Origin: Oegoconia quadripuncta
Taxonomy: Eukaryota > Arthropoda > Insecta > Lepidoptera > Autostichidae
Direction of reading: 5' to 3'
Length of the DNA: 64,000 nt
Assembly: GCA_949316235.1 (NCBI GenBank)
Contig: OX438757.1
Coordinates: 17,361,505-17,425,504 of the forward strand
In this document: one piece after another, positions 40,440 to 50,077 of the stretch
How positions within the stretch are numbered: position 1 is the stretch's first letter
Layout of the letters: each line of letters begins with the position of its first letter
The notes under the pieces: generated by a model
The model's database searches: none
What the model saw: the letters and a program-made list of their open reading frames with translations, nothing else
Told to the model about the DNA's origin: nothing
Made by a program: the position numbers and the translations under genes

Positions 40440-40855
40440 TCGCGATCACTCGATCCGAACCAAGACAGTTTCGCACAACGTTTAGAGTGCCAAGCCAATA
40501 CGCCACGGGCGCTGCATACGTAGCTGTCGAATTAGCGGTAGCAGTTAAGCACAGCTAGGATTAGCGAAACAGGTTCGTAGCCGATACATGCAATGCAGGT
40601 AGACGTGCACTTTGTTAGCCAGAGGTCACTTATAACACAGTCACTTATTGCAATTGGTATTTGCTAAAAAAGATGGTTCACACAAAAACTCCACCTCGAA
40701 ACCAATAGACTAGTCAAAATACTGGTTATATATGCTTTAATTTATTATAACTTTTGTAAAGAATATGTAACGTTTTTGTCACAAAATATTTATTTAGCAC
40801 GGAACATAAAAATACACATCCGCTCGCAACAAGCGCGGTAACTCCTCTCTCTCTA
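40382..40855 (-). promoter_or_regulatory. CR1 5' UTR / presumed internal promoter, with ~28-base homopolymer
   Basis: Upstream of ORF1 lies 474 bp of non-coding sequence that begins TTAGAGAGAGAGGAGTTACC. A run of about 28 A on the plus strand (40407-40435; T in the sense strand) sits only ~25 bp before the start codon. Non-LTR elements normally transcribe from an internal promoter in this region; no core motif was verified. Confidence 0.5.
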
Positions 40856-41110
40856 ACATATACATATACAAAGCGCCCTCCAGTTCCACATTAAGCAACT
40901 ATAGGCTTGTGTTGTGGATACCAGATGGTTGATAGACTACATAATTACATTTTTTTTTGTTAATAAAATACTTATTATAAATGAAAACATCCATAACTCG
41001 GGTACACATGTCCGTATTCATCGCACAAGCATATGGCCCTAGCGGGATTCGAACCCACAACCTTTTGGTATAGTGGTCAGAGTTGCTATCCACTACACCA
41101 AACAGGTCGT
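40856..41110 (-). mobile_element. SINE-B body and head, minus strand, interrupted at its 3' end by CR1
   Basis: It contains AGCGCCCTCCAGTTCCACAT, the body, B-box GGATTCGAACCC (reversed) and a head ending CAAACAGGTCGTTAA. Its missing 3' terminus is at 35400-35425. Confidence 0.85.
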
Positions 41111-41169
41111 TAACCTATAATCGCAATAACTTACACTTTCAATAAGATATTGATAATAGTCATTTGTAT

Positions 41170-41390
41170 CATAACGTCACGATCTTTATTCCAAATTTGG
41201 TGGTCAGAGATATCCCAAACAACGTTTACATGTTTGAAACATTAAAAGATTAAAGCCTGATACAACATCCACCGTATAAAATATACAGATTTTTTGGTAG
41301 AATGACTAGTCGCTTTTTATGACACTCACAACGGGAGGACACGGATAGATTTTATTCTTTTTGGGTGTCGAAATCATAGTGACATTAAAA
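41170..41390 (-). repeat. Family-E dispersed repeat
   Basis: TGGTCAGAGATATCCCAAAC ... CATTAAAAGATTAAAGCCTG ... TTTTGGGTGTCG parallels 46330-46570 and 54950-55190. Confidence 0.55.
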
Positions 41391-41446
41391 ATTGTCACAG
41401 CGATCTAAAATCCTAAAATGTATTGTATCGTATTCCATTTCATTGG

Positions 41447-41600
41447 ACGACCGACAGGTGTAGAAGATGCGAAACCAATGGTTGCGGGTTCGAATCCCGC
41501 GAGGGGTAAATGTTTGTGTGATAAATTCGAATATTTATTCCCGAGTCGTGGATTTTTATATAATATTTATGTATTTTTATCCGTTATCTAGTATCCAAGG
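41447..41600 (+). mobile_element. SINE-C, head shortened
   Basis: CGACCGACAGGTGTAGAAGA, B-box GGTTCGAATCCC, then GTAAATGTTTGTGTGATAAA and ATCCGTTATCTAGTATCCAA. About 20 bp of the head are missing. Confidence 0.8.
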
Positions 41601-41665
41601 TTAGAATGTTTATACACTTTAAACCTATCTCTAAGTGACACTGCAGGTCTCAATTACTTTATGTA

Positions 41666-41744
41666 TAATGTTATCAACCATCTGGTATTTATAATACAAA
41701 TGTAGTGACTTAGTGTGGAACTAGATGGCGTTGTGTGTATGTCA
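41666..41744 (+). mobile_element. SINE-B 3' fragment
   Basis: TATCAACCATCTGGTATTTA and GTGGAACTAGATGGCGTTGT are the SINE-B 3' third. Confidence 0.7.
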
Positions 41745-41821
41745 AAATACGAACACGAACCACTTTAAACCACTTTATTATAGGATTAACATCAAAATCA
41801 GTTATACCGTATATATAAAAT

Positions 41822-42030
41822 ATCAGACTATTTAGATTATAATCATCCCTGCACACATAATCAGATCGGTCGCATGCCAGGCTATTTCACAATTAATAAT
41901 GAAATATAAAAACCTTTTTATAATATAAAACCTTTTTGTAAAATCAAAGCCTGTTTTTAAAAGAGCAACCCTTCGAGGTTCTTGCTTGTTCTTCTCAGAG
42001 GAAAATTGAATTTTGAACATGCAGTAGCTT
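41822..42030 (+). mobile_element. Retroposon 3'-end remnant (same family as 12371-12655)
   Basis: GCATGCCAGGCTATTTCACA, TAAAAGAGCAACCCTTCGAG and GTTCTTCTCAGAGGAAAATT match the reverse complement of the 12.5 kb copy. Confidence 0.65.
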
Positions 42031-42045
42031 AAAAAAAATGTAAAA

Positions 42046-42362
42046 ATGGGTTAGCACTTGGACCTCAATCACACCCGAAGTTAAGTAAAGATGAAGCTGA
42101 AGGTGGAAGCGTACTGACCCGGAAACCCCATCTTATTTGGGAACTGGCTATCTTATCTCTGACAACCGGAACACAACAATGCTATTATCATTGCTGCTTT
42201 GCGGCAGATTTAGATAAGATGGTGGTAGCTAGCCAGACGGACATTTGAAATGCCCTATCATCAATCAAACCGAGTACTAAACGTATCCCCGCTGGGGATC
42301 GAGTCCGCGACCTCCGATTCGTAAACCCTATGTTGTTTACATTGAGCCACGGAGGCGGTTAA
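42046..42362 (-). mobile_element. SINE-A, full-length, minus strand
   Basis: Tail (AATGGGTTAGCACTTGGACC) through body to the reversed head (CATTGAGCCACGGAGGCGGT). Confidence 0.88.
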
Positions 42363-42365
42363 ATT

Positions 42366-42545
42366 GCTCAAGTAAATAAAACATTCTAGTACTGGTATTG
42401 ATATATTTTTTTTAGAGATGGGCCGACTATGACTTTGACTTACAAATCGGTCAAGCCGATCATTGCTTTCGGTTGAGTTGCGGTGACATCGGAAATGTTC
42501 GTGACTATGCTTTCGGCTCGTAGGTGAGCTACGGAGGCAGCCATC
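42366..42545 (+). repeat. Repeat shared inverted with 53515-53690
   Basis: TTGCTCAAGTAAATAAAACA, ACAAATCGGTCAAGCCGATC and TCGTGACTATGCTTTCGGCT recur as reverse complement at 53515-53690. About 175 bp; no coding sequence. Confidence 0.65.
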
Positions 42546-42549
42546 AATA

Positions 42550-43640
42550 TAGCAATAGTTGTGCATAGGCATGGGTAGATCAAAGTAGGTATAAACTTCA
42601 ATTTCTATGTAAATTAGTTTTTTTCAAAAAGTAATCTATTCTGTTGTAACCCGGTTGTTTTAAATTAGCAATGGTTAGTGTATTGGTTGATTATACCAAA
42701 TTTCATTAATTTTTTCAGCCGTTCTCTGGACTACGAGTATAATTATTAATTAACCTTTAGGATATTTAAAACCTAGGTCGATTCTATCAGTGGAAACTTC
42801 TAATTGGTTGCCAGTTTTTTGAAGATGAAATAGTAAAGAACGTTTGTAGAACGACTTGGATTTCTTTTACCTTGTAGAATTCGGGTTTTAGTCTTTCGAG
42901 GGAAGGCTTCCTTCACTCAAATTTTAAACGAGGTGCCCGAGATGAGAGAGTTGTTCTCATGTCCTCTGAGTGAATTAATGGCTTGAAATACTTAATGGCT
43001 ACCTATAATTGTATGGTTTTGTCACTGGGCCATTAACTATTATACTGGAGATCTGTAGCACAGGTTTCGAACCTATTTCAGACTCCAGTCTCTCACAAAG
43101 AAATTTGTTTTTGTATTTATCTAACATTACTATTTCACAATGTACCTATTTCTTTGTGGTGAGATAATAAATATTATTATTATTATTATTTGCATTGGTT
43201 TCTACTGCAATGATAATGTATCGTAGGTAATAAAATAAATAACAAAAAAATATATTTATTTACCACAATTACGGCGAGTCATTAGGATAATTTATTTAAT
43301 GCGTCTGTATCAACTACCAAAATTTATTAGTTTCTACTCGTTAGTCAACCTACTTCGAATAAAAAAAAACAATTCTGCATGAATTTTCATAAAACATTTT
43401 AGGGCTCTTCTTAGCGAATCGATTGCAAAAATATCAAAAAAGAATGTGGCCACATGTACGGCATAGTTTGTAGCATCGTACAGGTCCTGTAGTGTACGAG
43501 TGTCCCGACACTTGTACACTCGGGACACGCAGGGCAGCATAGAAAATGCCAATATTTAAAACGTTAAAATTCTGCTTTGTGAGCGTAAAAATTAAAGTTC
43601 TATAGAAATTATAATGCTCTTGTAAGAAAAATACAGAGTG
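42550..43640. other. Mostly unrecognised non-coding stretch
   Basis: A retroposon-like terminus (GACTCCAGTCTCTCACAAAG ... TTTGTGGTGAGATAATAAAT and (ATT)n) lies at 43040-43190 and resembles 60850-60960. Nothing else recognised. Confidence 0.4.
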
Positions 43641-43651
43641 AACTTGAATTA

Positions 43652-44175
43652 ATGTCATCATCTCAGCGCGTAAATATCCCACTGCAGGGATATAGGCCTT
43701 CCCTCGTATAATGAAGGAATATGGGTCATAGTCCACCACGCTGGCCCAATGCGGGTTGGGGACTTCACAGGCCTTAGAATTTATATTTCTCAGGCATGCA
43801 GGGTACCTTACGATGTTTTGAGCAGTCCGATAAATGCACCTAAAAAATTTAATTTTAAGTCAAAATCAAAAATCAAAATCAAAAATATTTTATTCAATGT
43901 AGGATACAAAAATATCACTTATTGAAAGTCAACATGCTATTTTTCTTTTTTAAACTACATCGCTTCACAAGGTGTTATGGTTAGGGAGAAGAAGCGACAA
44001 GAAACTCCGCAACAACACATCTTTTCAACTAGTCTCCATCCTTACAACAATACTACATCTTATATTACATATTCTCCATGGCTTGTATAGTCATTGCTAC
44101 ATGGCTTGCCTGGGTATCGAACCCGGACCTCCCAAATTGGGAGACTGCGTTTTATACGCTAAGCCACCGACGCTA
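43652..44175 (-). mobile_element. SINE-D, minus strand, split by another retroposon
   Basis: The SINE-D tail and body occupy 43652-43860 (ATATAGGCCTTCCCTCGTAT, GGTCATAGTCCACCACGCTG). The tRNA-like head resumes at 44090-44175 (TGGGTATCGAACCCGGACCT, AAGCCACCGACGCT). A 229 bp foreign insert separates them. Confidence 0.82.
43861..44089 (-). mobile_element. Retroposon 3' end inserted inside SINE-D
   Basis: It starts CAAAATCAAAAATCAAAATC and AATGTAGGATACAAAAATAT and contains AAACTACATCGCTTCACAAG and AGAAGAAGCGACAAGAAACT. The same end is present on the plus strand at 55991-56092. Confidence 0.65.
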
Positions 44176-44179
44176 TGTA

Positions 44180-44420
44180 TGCGCTGAATTCTTGATTACA
44201 AACCACTTTCCCCAAGGGACCATAGTAGAATTAGATCAAAAAATATCGATTACCCTTACAAAGTAAGCCATTCTGAAACCACCTTTACCCACGGACACGG
44301 ACACGGAAGTCCACCAATTTTCGGTTGAATTCATGAATGGTTCCTAATGGAAAGTTGTTCGTAATCAGGAGTGGATTCACCAGGAAACAGATATTACACG
44401 AATTAAATTTCACCCTGGAT
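44180..44420. other. Non-coding stretch
   Basis: No gene or repeat recognised. Confidence 0.35.
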
Positions 44421-44850
44421 GTTACTGTCGATAGACATCAATAGGTCTGTCACTTTTGCACACCTGTCGGAACATTTAGAATACGGGGGCAGTTGATTAT
44501 ATACAAGTAGGTGTGTCTGCCACTAGTATATTGTACCTACAAATGAACCTGGATATCACTGTCGATAGACATCAATAGGTCTGTCATTTTGCACTCGCAG
44601 GTAAGTGTGAAAATTTTGGTATGTATATCTACAGTGAAATGTCGAGGGCGCGAGAATCGAGTGTCTATCTACAGTGAAATGTCGAAGGCGCGAGAATCGG
44701 AGCCCAGGACCCCTATTCTCGCACACTCGACATTTGTCTATCGATAGACATTGGCATGTCTATCTCTTTCACACTTATATACGTGTGTAAAAGTGACAAA
44801 CCTATTGATGTCGTTCGACATTGAAATCTCGAGTATGTGAGAATCAGGCT
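44421..44850. repeat. Complex array of direct and inverted repeats
   Basis: ACTGTCGATAGACATCAATA-containing units repeat at ~44422 and ~44549 (period ~127). A 40 bp direct repeat with ATCTACAGTGAAATGTCGA starts at 44627 and 44667. Inverted matches include TCTCGCACACTCGACATTTG (44715-44734) and GTGACAAACCTATTGATGTC (~44794-44813). The ~85 bp piece from CGGAACATTTAGAATACGGG recurs at 45156-45242. Confidence 0.7.
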
Positions 44851-44851
44851 C

Positions 44852-45047
44852 CAGAGGGCAGAGTGAGAGTTTTATTTTGACTTAATTTTACTACCGCGTT
44901 CACGTTTACGTGACGATTTGTATGGAGAAATGTGCAGCGTCTCTAGCGGATAGTTTGCAATACAATTTTTTTCATAGGTACATTACCGAAAACGCGAACG
45001 CGATGGTAAAGTTAATAACGAAGCAATACTCGCACTTCGCACACAAG
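44852..45047 (+). mobile_element. Foldback MITE family G, copy 2
   Basis: TACTACCGCGTTCACGTTTA and AACGCGAACGCGATGGTAAA form the long inverted ends; centre TCTCTAGCGGATAGTTTGCA. It is embedded in the repeat array. Confidence 0.82.
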
Positions 45048-45154
45048 GCCCGAATTGTAAATGATTCGAGAAAATATCAAATAAAGAATGCATTTCCGGG
45101 AACAAAAAGGCTTTCGAAATTTGAAACTTTTCGATACCGATTCGAGTGTTGACA

Positions 45155-45242
45155 GTCGGAACATTTAGAATACGGGGGGAGTTGATTATATACAAGTAGG
45201 TGTGTCTGCCATTAGTATATTATTGTACCTACAAATGAACCT
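45155..45242 (+). repeat. Second copy of the 44466-44550 unit
   Basis: GTCGGAACATTTAGAATACG through TTGTACCTACAAATGAACCT, with only a few differences from the first copy. Confidence 0.8.
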
Positions 45243-45249
45243 TACCCAC

Positions 45250-45620
45250 GTTTGTAGCAAAACAGAAGTATATTCGCTCGAAGCTCTATTTAAATAGCCA
45301 TCTATCAACACGGCCTGTTTGTGTAAAAACTTGGTACTATAAATACAGATGTTTGTATAACAACGGGGCGAATGTATAAGTGTAATGTATAAACACAGAG
45401 TGTTGGTAAACACGGGTATGTTTTAAAGAGAACAATGCGAAGCTTTACTGCCTGTCCTGTACCTAGGTAAATCCTCAATATATTCACCCATATTTCATGG
45501 TTAATTCCTTCTGATATAAGTATTCAAAGTGCACATCCAGTCCTAACTTAAGCGAAACATTTATAAGAACGTCTTAGGAATTTCTAAAGCATCATGTTCA
45601 TCCAATCTTTCAAGAAATGA
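45250..45620. other. Non-coding stretch
   Basis: No gene or repeat recognised. Confidence 0.35.
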
Positions 45621-45621
45621 T

Positions 45622-45748
45622 GGCTAGCAACCACCATCTTATCTAAGTTTGCCGCCGAACAGCAATGTTAATTGCATTATTGTGTTTCGGTTGTCAGAGA
45701 TAAGATAGCCAGTCCCCCAATAAGATAGGGTTTCCGGATCAGCACGCA
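45622..45748 (+). mobile_element. SINE-A middle fragment
   Basis: GGCTAGCAACCACCATCTTA to GATAGGGTTTCCGGATCAGC. Confidence 0.75.
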
Positions 45749-45949
45749 ATACATAAAAAAGTAAAATATTATTCATTACACGCAGAATTTTTTGTACAAG
45801 AAATTAACTAACATCAATTAGCGTATGGTTTTCAACATAAAATGGAACGTAACTTTACTAACCCTATAACCAATGATGAGCCAATGTCAAACATACGATT
45901 ATTGGGATTCGAAAACGAAGAGGTAGATCCATTCGTCGCAAATATGATT

Positions 45950-46281
45950 TTTTTTTTATGCACAACGGGTTGGTACTTGACCTCAATCACACCTGATGTT
46001 AAGTGAAGATGAGGTCGAAGATGGAAGCGTACTGAACCGGAAACCCCAACACATTTCGGGGACTGGCTATCTTATCTCTGACAACTGGAACACAACAATG
46101 CTATTAACATTGCTGCTTGGCGGCAGATTTAGATAAGATGGTGGTAGCTAGCCAGGCGGACGTTTAAAATGCCCTACCACCAACCAAACCGAGTACTTAA
46201 ACATATACCCCGCTGGGGATCGAACCCGCGACCTCCGAATCGCAAACCCAATGTTGTTTACATTGAGCCACAGAGGCGGTT
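45950..46281 (-). mobile_element. SINE-A, full-length, minus strand
   Basis: From the T tail and ATGCACAACGGGTTGGTACT to CCCCGCTGGGGATCGAACCC and the head end CATTGAGCCACAGAGGCGGT. The most complete copy in the window, ~330 bp. Confidence 0.92.
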
Positions 46282-46329
46282 ATGACTTTGATGTGAACTG
46301 TAATTTTGGCATGCGCTTTCAAAAACTAG

Positions 46330-46570
46330 GTGCTGTGTGGTTTAAAAAGTATAGAACCAACAAGTCTCTTCCCGTGGGTATCGTAAAGGGCGACTAAGGG
46401 GCTTTCCACCAAAAAACATCTATAGATTTCCACATTTCAACGGCGATGGACTCGCGTGTCACGTGTGCATCTGTATATCGTACGGTGAACCGTGGTTTCA
46501 AGCATTAAGCCCTTAATTCAATAATTCTAGTTTGGGATATCTCTGACCATGCACCCCATTTGGGATAAAG
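46330..46570. repeat. Family-E dispersed repeat, longest copy
   Basis: AAGTCTCTTCCCGTGGGTAT, GCGTGTCACGTGTGCATCTG, CAAGCATTAAGCCCTTAATT and GGGATATCTCTGACC. Similar blocks at 12880, 13550, 16550, 41170 and 54950. Confidence 0.55.
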
Positions 46571-46637
46571 GTCGTGACGTTATCTTCAAAAGTGAACGTG
46601 TAAAATCCCATATCACTAAAAGAGACACATATCTTTT

Positions 46638-46905
46638 GACGACCTTTCTGGTGTAGTGGTTAGAAACTTTGACCACTATACCAAAAGGTCGCGGGTTGGA
46701 ATCCCGCTAGGGGCATATGCTTGTATGATGAATACGGACATGTGTACCCGAGTTATGGATGTTTTCATTTATAATAAGTATTTATTTACAAAAAAATGTA
46801 TTAAAGTAGTACATCAACCATCTGGTAGCCACAACACAAGCAATAGTTGCTTAAAGTGGAACTAGATGGTATTGTGTGTATGTCCAAGGACATTTATTTT
46901 TTTAT
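46638..46905 (+). mobile_element. SINE-B, full-length
   Basis: GACGACCTTTCTGGTGTAGT head, B-box GGTTGGAATCCC, complete body, and a TTTATTTTTTTATTA tail. Confidence 0.88.
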
Positions 46906-46991
46906 TATCATCTTGAGTCAGCGAACGAAACCTTAAATCCATAGTAGAACTGTTTTATAATTGTAAACCTTACGTTTTTTTTTTTTTTTTT

Positions 46992-47344
46992 GATCAGGAA
47001 CAGTTGCTGTCAAGCCGATAGGCTTTTTACAGCGTCGCCGGGCGGGTGGGCGAGCGCGGGAGCGCTCTGCCCGTCTCTTGCATACAGTCATGGTGCGCGA
47101 AGCGCACCTTGACTGTATGCAACAGCACGGAAAAAGTTTTTGCAACCGACGCCTAAGGGTGCCCACGGGGGCTCGAACCTCGGCTTAGGGCGTTGCATGG
47201 GGGAGTTTTTAGACTAACATGACTACCATCGCTTCGTAATGTGTATAGTCGAGGAGAAGAAACGACGCAAGAAACTCCTCGACACACAATTTTGAATTTT
47301 GAAAAAGAGACATGAAAAAGAGAGAGGTGTGTTGTGTTAGTGAT
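46992..47344 (-). other. Jockey 3' UTR
   Basis: GC-rich 353 bp UTR between the ORF2 stop and the poly(A). It contains the 45 bp hairpin at 47078-47122 and, near the ORF, ATCGCTTCGTAATGTGTATA and GAGGAGAAGAAACGACGCAA, similar to the insert at 43861-44089. Confidence 0.7.
47078..47122 (-). promoter_or_regulatory. 21 bp-stem hairpin in the LINE 3' UTR
   Basis: Arms 47078-47098 and 47102-47122 pair with one mismatch around the triloop GAA (TTGCATACAGTCATGGTGCG at the left). Strong 3' UTR stem-loops are known recognition elements for LINE reverse transcriptases; that function here is inferred. Confidence 0.8.
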
Positions 47345-50077
47345 CTAATAGCCAAAACGACTAGTGTCGACCGTATAGCGCGTATAGTGAGGCGGTTTGA
47401 CGCGTAAAAGCCCCCGCCGGCGAGGGCAGTATATCGGAGATGTCGTTTTGTCGTCAGAGTGACGATGAATAGTGGCTAATGCCTTAGTAATGTCGTCGTC
47501 GGAATCCGCGAGTACGTGCCGGGGACGCCTTTTCCGGAAGGTAGTCGCCGGTTCGGCGCGGTAAGTGGCGGCACTTACCACGCGTGGGTTGAGATGGTTG
47601 ACAGCAGTGTCAAAATGTCTTATGGACGCAGCCTTCAGAAAGTGAGCCACGGTGGGAAGCTCTAAGTCTTTGTGCAATTCCTCATTGCGCACGAACCACG
47701 GACAGCCCGTGGCTTTGCGCATGAAGCTGTTCTGAACTTTCTGAAGACTGTGTATGGAAGATCGCGCAGCGTGGGCAAAGTTGACGCTCGCGTACGTCAT
47801 TATCGGACGTATACAAGTTTTGTAAAGTGTCACCTTACTTCTAAGGGACATTTTACTACTCTTGTTGAGCAAGGGGGACAGACGGCCGAGCACCATCGCG
47901 GCGCGATTGCGCACGCGTCTGATGTGGGCGTTGAAAGTCATAGCCCTATCGAGGGTCACACCCAGGTATTTGACCGATTTACCCCACGGAATGGGGCGGT
48001 CGAACATGCGAATGGGGAGGAGCTCCGGTCGCCAAGTGCGACGGATAGGCCCCCGAGCGAAGTACACGGCGGTACTTTTCTCGGGGTTTACCTCTATCCT
48101 CCACTTCCGAAACCAGTCGCCCAGGGCGGAGAGAGTTCTCTCGACGCGGTATCGAAAGGACCTGTTCGACAGAAAGTCCCGTAAGATGAGTACGAGACGA
48201 TCCGGAACACCGAGCTGATACAACTTGTATATCAGCCCGTTGTGCCAGACCTTGTCGAACGCTTTCGCCACGTCGAAGAAAAGCGCCCCAGTCCCCCTAC
48301 AATTGTGGCGCTTACTGAGACCCGAGAGTATGTACTCCGTTATGCGGTGTACCTGTTGGACGCACGAGTGTTTGGCCCTAAAGCCAAACTGCTCGTTGAT
48401 AAGAAGCTCGTTGGACTCGATGTGGTCCTTCAGCCGTTTGAGAAGGACGCGCTCGTAGAGCTTGGCGAGTGTCTTTAGGAGACTTATGGGACGGTAACTG
48501 GATGGGCAGTTACGGGGTTTGCCGGGCTTTTCAATGCCGATTACAATTGCCTCCTTCCAGACTTGTGGAAAGAGGCAGTTGCTTATCGAGGCATTAAAAA
48601 TGGCTGCCAGAAGGGACAGAAGCGCCTCGGGGAAGTGCTTGAGCACTTTGTTGGAGATGCCATCAGCACCAGGGGCTTTCCTGGGGTGTGACGACCCGAT
48701 AAAGGATTTGACCTCATCGACCGAGACCGGTGGGAGAGTATCAGAGGGGGGGAGGGAGGTCCTGCGTTCGACCTCGCTGTCCACCTCATCGAGGTGCGCT
48801 CGGTCTACAGGGAAAGTGCTGGGAGAGCATTGGGCCTCGAGACTGTCGGCAAGGCACTCGGCCTTTTCTATGTCGTCGAACGCGGGGGAGAGATTAGGTC
48901 TCTCGAGTGGGGGCATAGGGGAGGTGGTGTCCGCCTTGAGAGATCGAGCCAACTTCCAGTAGGCCAGGTGAGAAGGCTCGATGTCTTTCAACAAGTTGTT
49001 CCAGCGAGTCTCACGCAGCTCATTGATGCGTTTCTTTACGTCCCTCTGTAAAGCGCGCATCCGAGCCTTGTTGGGCTCGCTGGGAAAACTGTCGTAGGCT
49101 CGAGTGGCAGCTCTCTTTGCCCTGATCAGTTCCCTGGCGTCATCGGGCAGGTTCCAGCGATACTCAGGCGTCGCTGGGACCTGTCTCGAACAGTCGCTGA
49201 TGACGCTCTGGGTGTGGCCGGTCAGGGCATCGATCGCCGAGACTGTCTCCTCCGCGGTGGAGAGGACCGCGGGGATACGACCGAGGAGGTCCGCACTGGA
49301 GGAGGCGAGGGTCTCCTCGAGCTTCCTCCAGTCGACCACGGTCTTGGTGACGGGGGTGGGGTCGGTGGACGCGCCTAACTGAACGAGTACGGGGCGGTGG
49401 TCGGAATTGAGATCGGCCATCGTTTCGATGAGCCGTAGCTTAAGGCTTACGTTTTTGAGGATGATCACGTCGAGCACGTCCGGACGATGGTCGACGCGAT
49501 ATGGAAAGTGAGTGGGGTGCATGGGGCCTATGATATCGAAGTCAAGCTCGTCGGCGAGCCTGTCCAGGATAACGCCCTTCGGATTGGGGGCAGTCGAGTT
49601 CCAACGTGGGTGTTTGCAGTTGAGATCGCCAGCCAGAATGACGGCGTCTCCTAGACTGAAGAGCGATTCTAAATCGCTCTCCAACTGCAAGCACGGTTTG
49701 GCACAGGACATGTAGACTGAAGCTATCGTGATGGGCTGATGGCCGGTCATTGCTAAGCGACAGACCGAGGCCTCAATGTTCTCGAGAGGAGGGGTCGGTA
49801 GGGGTATGCAGTGCAGGGACTTTTTGTAGTAGATAAGAGTGCCCCCCTTAGCGGCGGACACCCTATCGTTCCTAACCAAATTGTAATTGGCGATTTTCGG
49901 ATCGCGGGCAGAAGGTTTGAGAAATGTTTCCTGCACTAGCATGATATCGACTCGATTGTCGGAGAGAAACTCAGCACACTCCATACGCTGTTGGTAATTG
50001 AAACCGTCAGCGTTGAAGTAGGCTAGAGTTAGGGATCGGGGTTTGACTCTACTCTGCTGCGTTTGTGTAATAACCAT
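47345..50077 (-). CDS. Jockey-type LINE ORF2: endonuclease + RT lacking the active-site block, 910 aa
   Basis: The start is the ATG at 50077-50075 (MVITQTQQ), which overlaps the ORF1 stop as TGATG. An APE-like endonuclease fills the first ~235 residues with its motifs present: YFNADGF, VQETFL, LAGDLNCKHPRWN and NSDHRPVL. RT begins with APGADGISNKVL (~469-480), SSYRPISLLKTLAKLYER (~527-544), NEQFGFRAKHSC and FFDVAKAFDKVW (~601-612, first catalytic Asp). Then FLSNRSFRYRVE (~636-647) runs straight into RTLSALGDWFRKWRIEVNPE. Jockey RTs have here a GVPQGSxLSPxL block and the FADD box carrying two catalytic Asp; both are missing, while the reading frame is kept. I estimate a loss of ~70 codons near 48140. 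The protein should therefore be unable to polymerise DNA, though its endonuclease could be active. The C-terminus (VRNEELHKDLELPTV, FRKRRPRH) is normal for the clade. Confidence 0.88.
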   Translation of the reverse strand: MVITQTQQSRVKPRSLTLAYFNADGFNYQQRMECAEFLSDNRVDIMLVQETFLKPSARDPKIANYNLVRNDRVSAAKGGTLIYYKKSLHCIPLPTPPLENIEASVCRLAMTGHQPITIASVYMSCAKPCLQLESDLESLFSLGDAVILAGDLNCKHPRWNSTAPNPKGVILDRLADELDFDIIGPMHPTHFPYRVDHRPDVLDVIILKNVSLKLRLIETMADLNSDHRPVLVQLGASTDPTPVTKTVVDWRKLEETLASSSADLLGRIPAVLSTAEETVSAIDALTGHTQSVISDCSRQVPATPEYRWNLPDDARELIRAKRAATRAYDSFPSEPNKARMRALQRDVKKRINELRETRWNNLLKDIEPSHLAYWKLARSLKADTTSPMPPLERPNLSPAFDDIEKAECLADSLEAQCSPSTFPVDRAHLDEVDSEVERRTSLPPSDTLPPVSVDEVKSFIGSSHPRKAPGADGISNKVLKHFPEALLSLLAAIFNASISNCLFPQVWKEAIVIGIEKPGKPRNCPSSYRPISLLKTLAKLYERVLLKRLKDHIESNELLINEQFGFRAKHSCVQQVHRITEYILSGLSKRHNCRGTGALFFDVAKAFDKVWHNGLIYKLYQLGVPDRLVLILRDFLSNRSFRYRVERTLSALGDWFRKWRIEVNPEKSTAVYFARGPIRRTWRPELLPIRMFDRPIPWGKSVKYLGVTLDRAMTFNAHIRRVRNRAAMVLGRLSPLLNKSSKMSLRSKVTLYKTCIRPIMTYASVNFAHAARSSIHSLQKVQNSFMRKATGCPWFVRNEELHKDLELPTVAHFLKAASIRHFDTAVNHLNPRVVSAATYRAEPATTFRKRRPRHVLADSDDDITKALATIHRHSDDKTTSPIYCPRRRGLLRVKPPHYTRYTVDTSRFGY

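Larger units (their letters stand above)
35426..40855 (-). mobile_element. Full-length CR1-type LINE (5.43 kb) inserted in a SINE-B
   Basis: The element reads on the minus strand: 5' UTR 40855-40382, ORF1 40381-39200, spacer 39199-38808, ORF2 38807-35934, 3' UTR 35933-35455 and a (TTTC)n-type tail. Its 5' end begins TTAGAGAGAGAGGAGTTACC. The flanks are the two halves of one SINE-B, with ACATAT on both sides as a probable target duplication. Both ORFs are open, so it may be competent or only recently dead. Confidence 0.82.
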
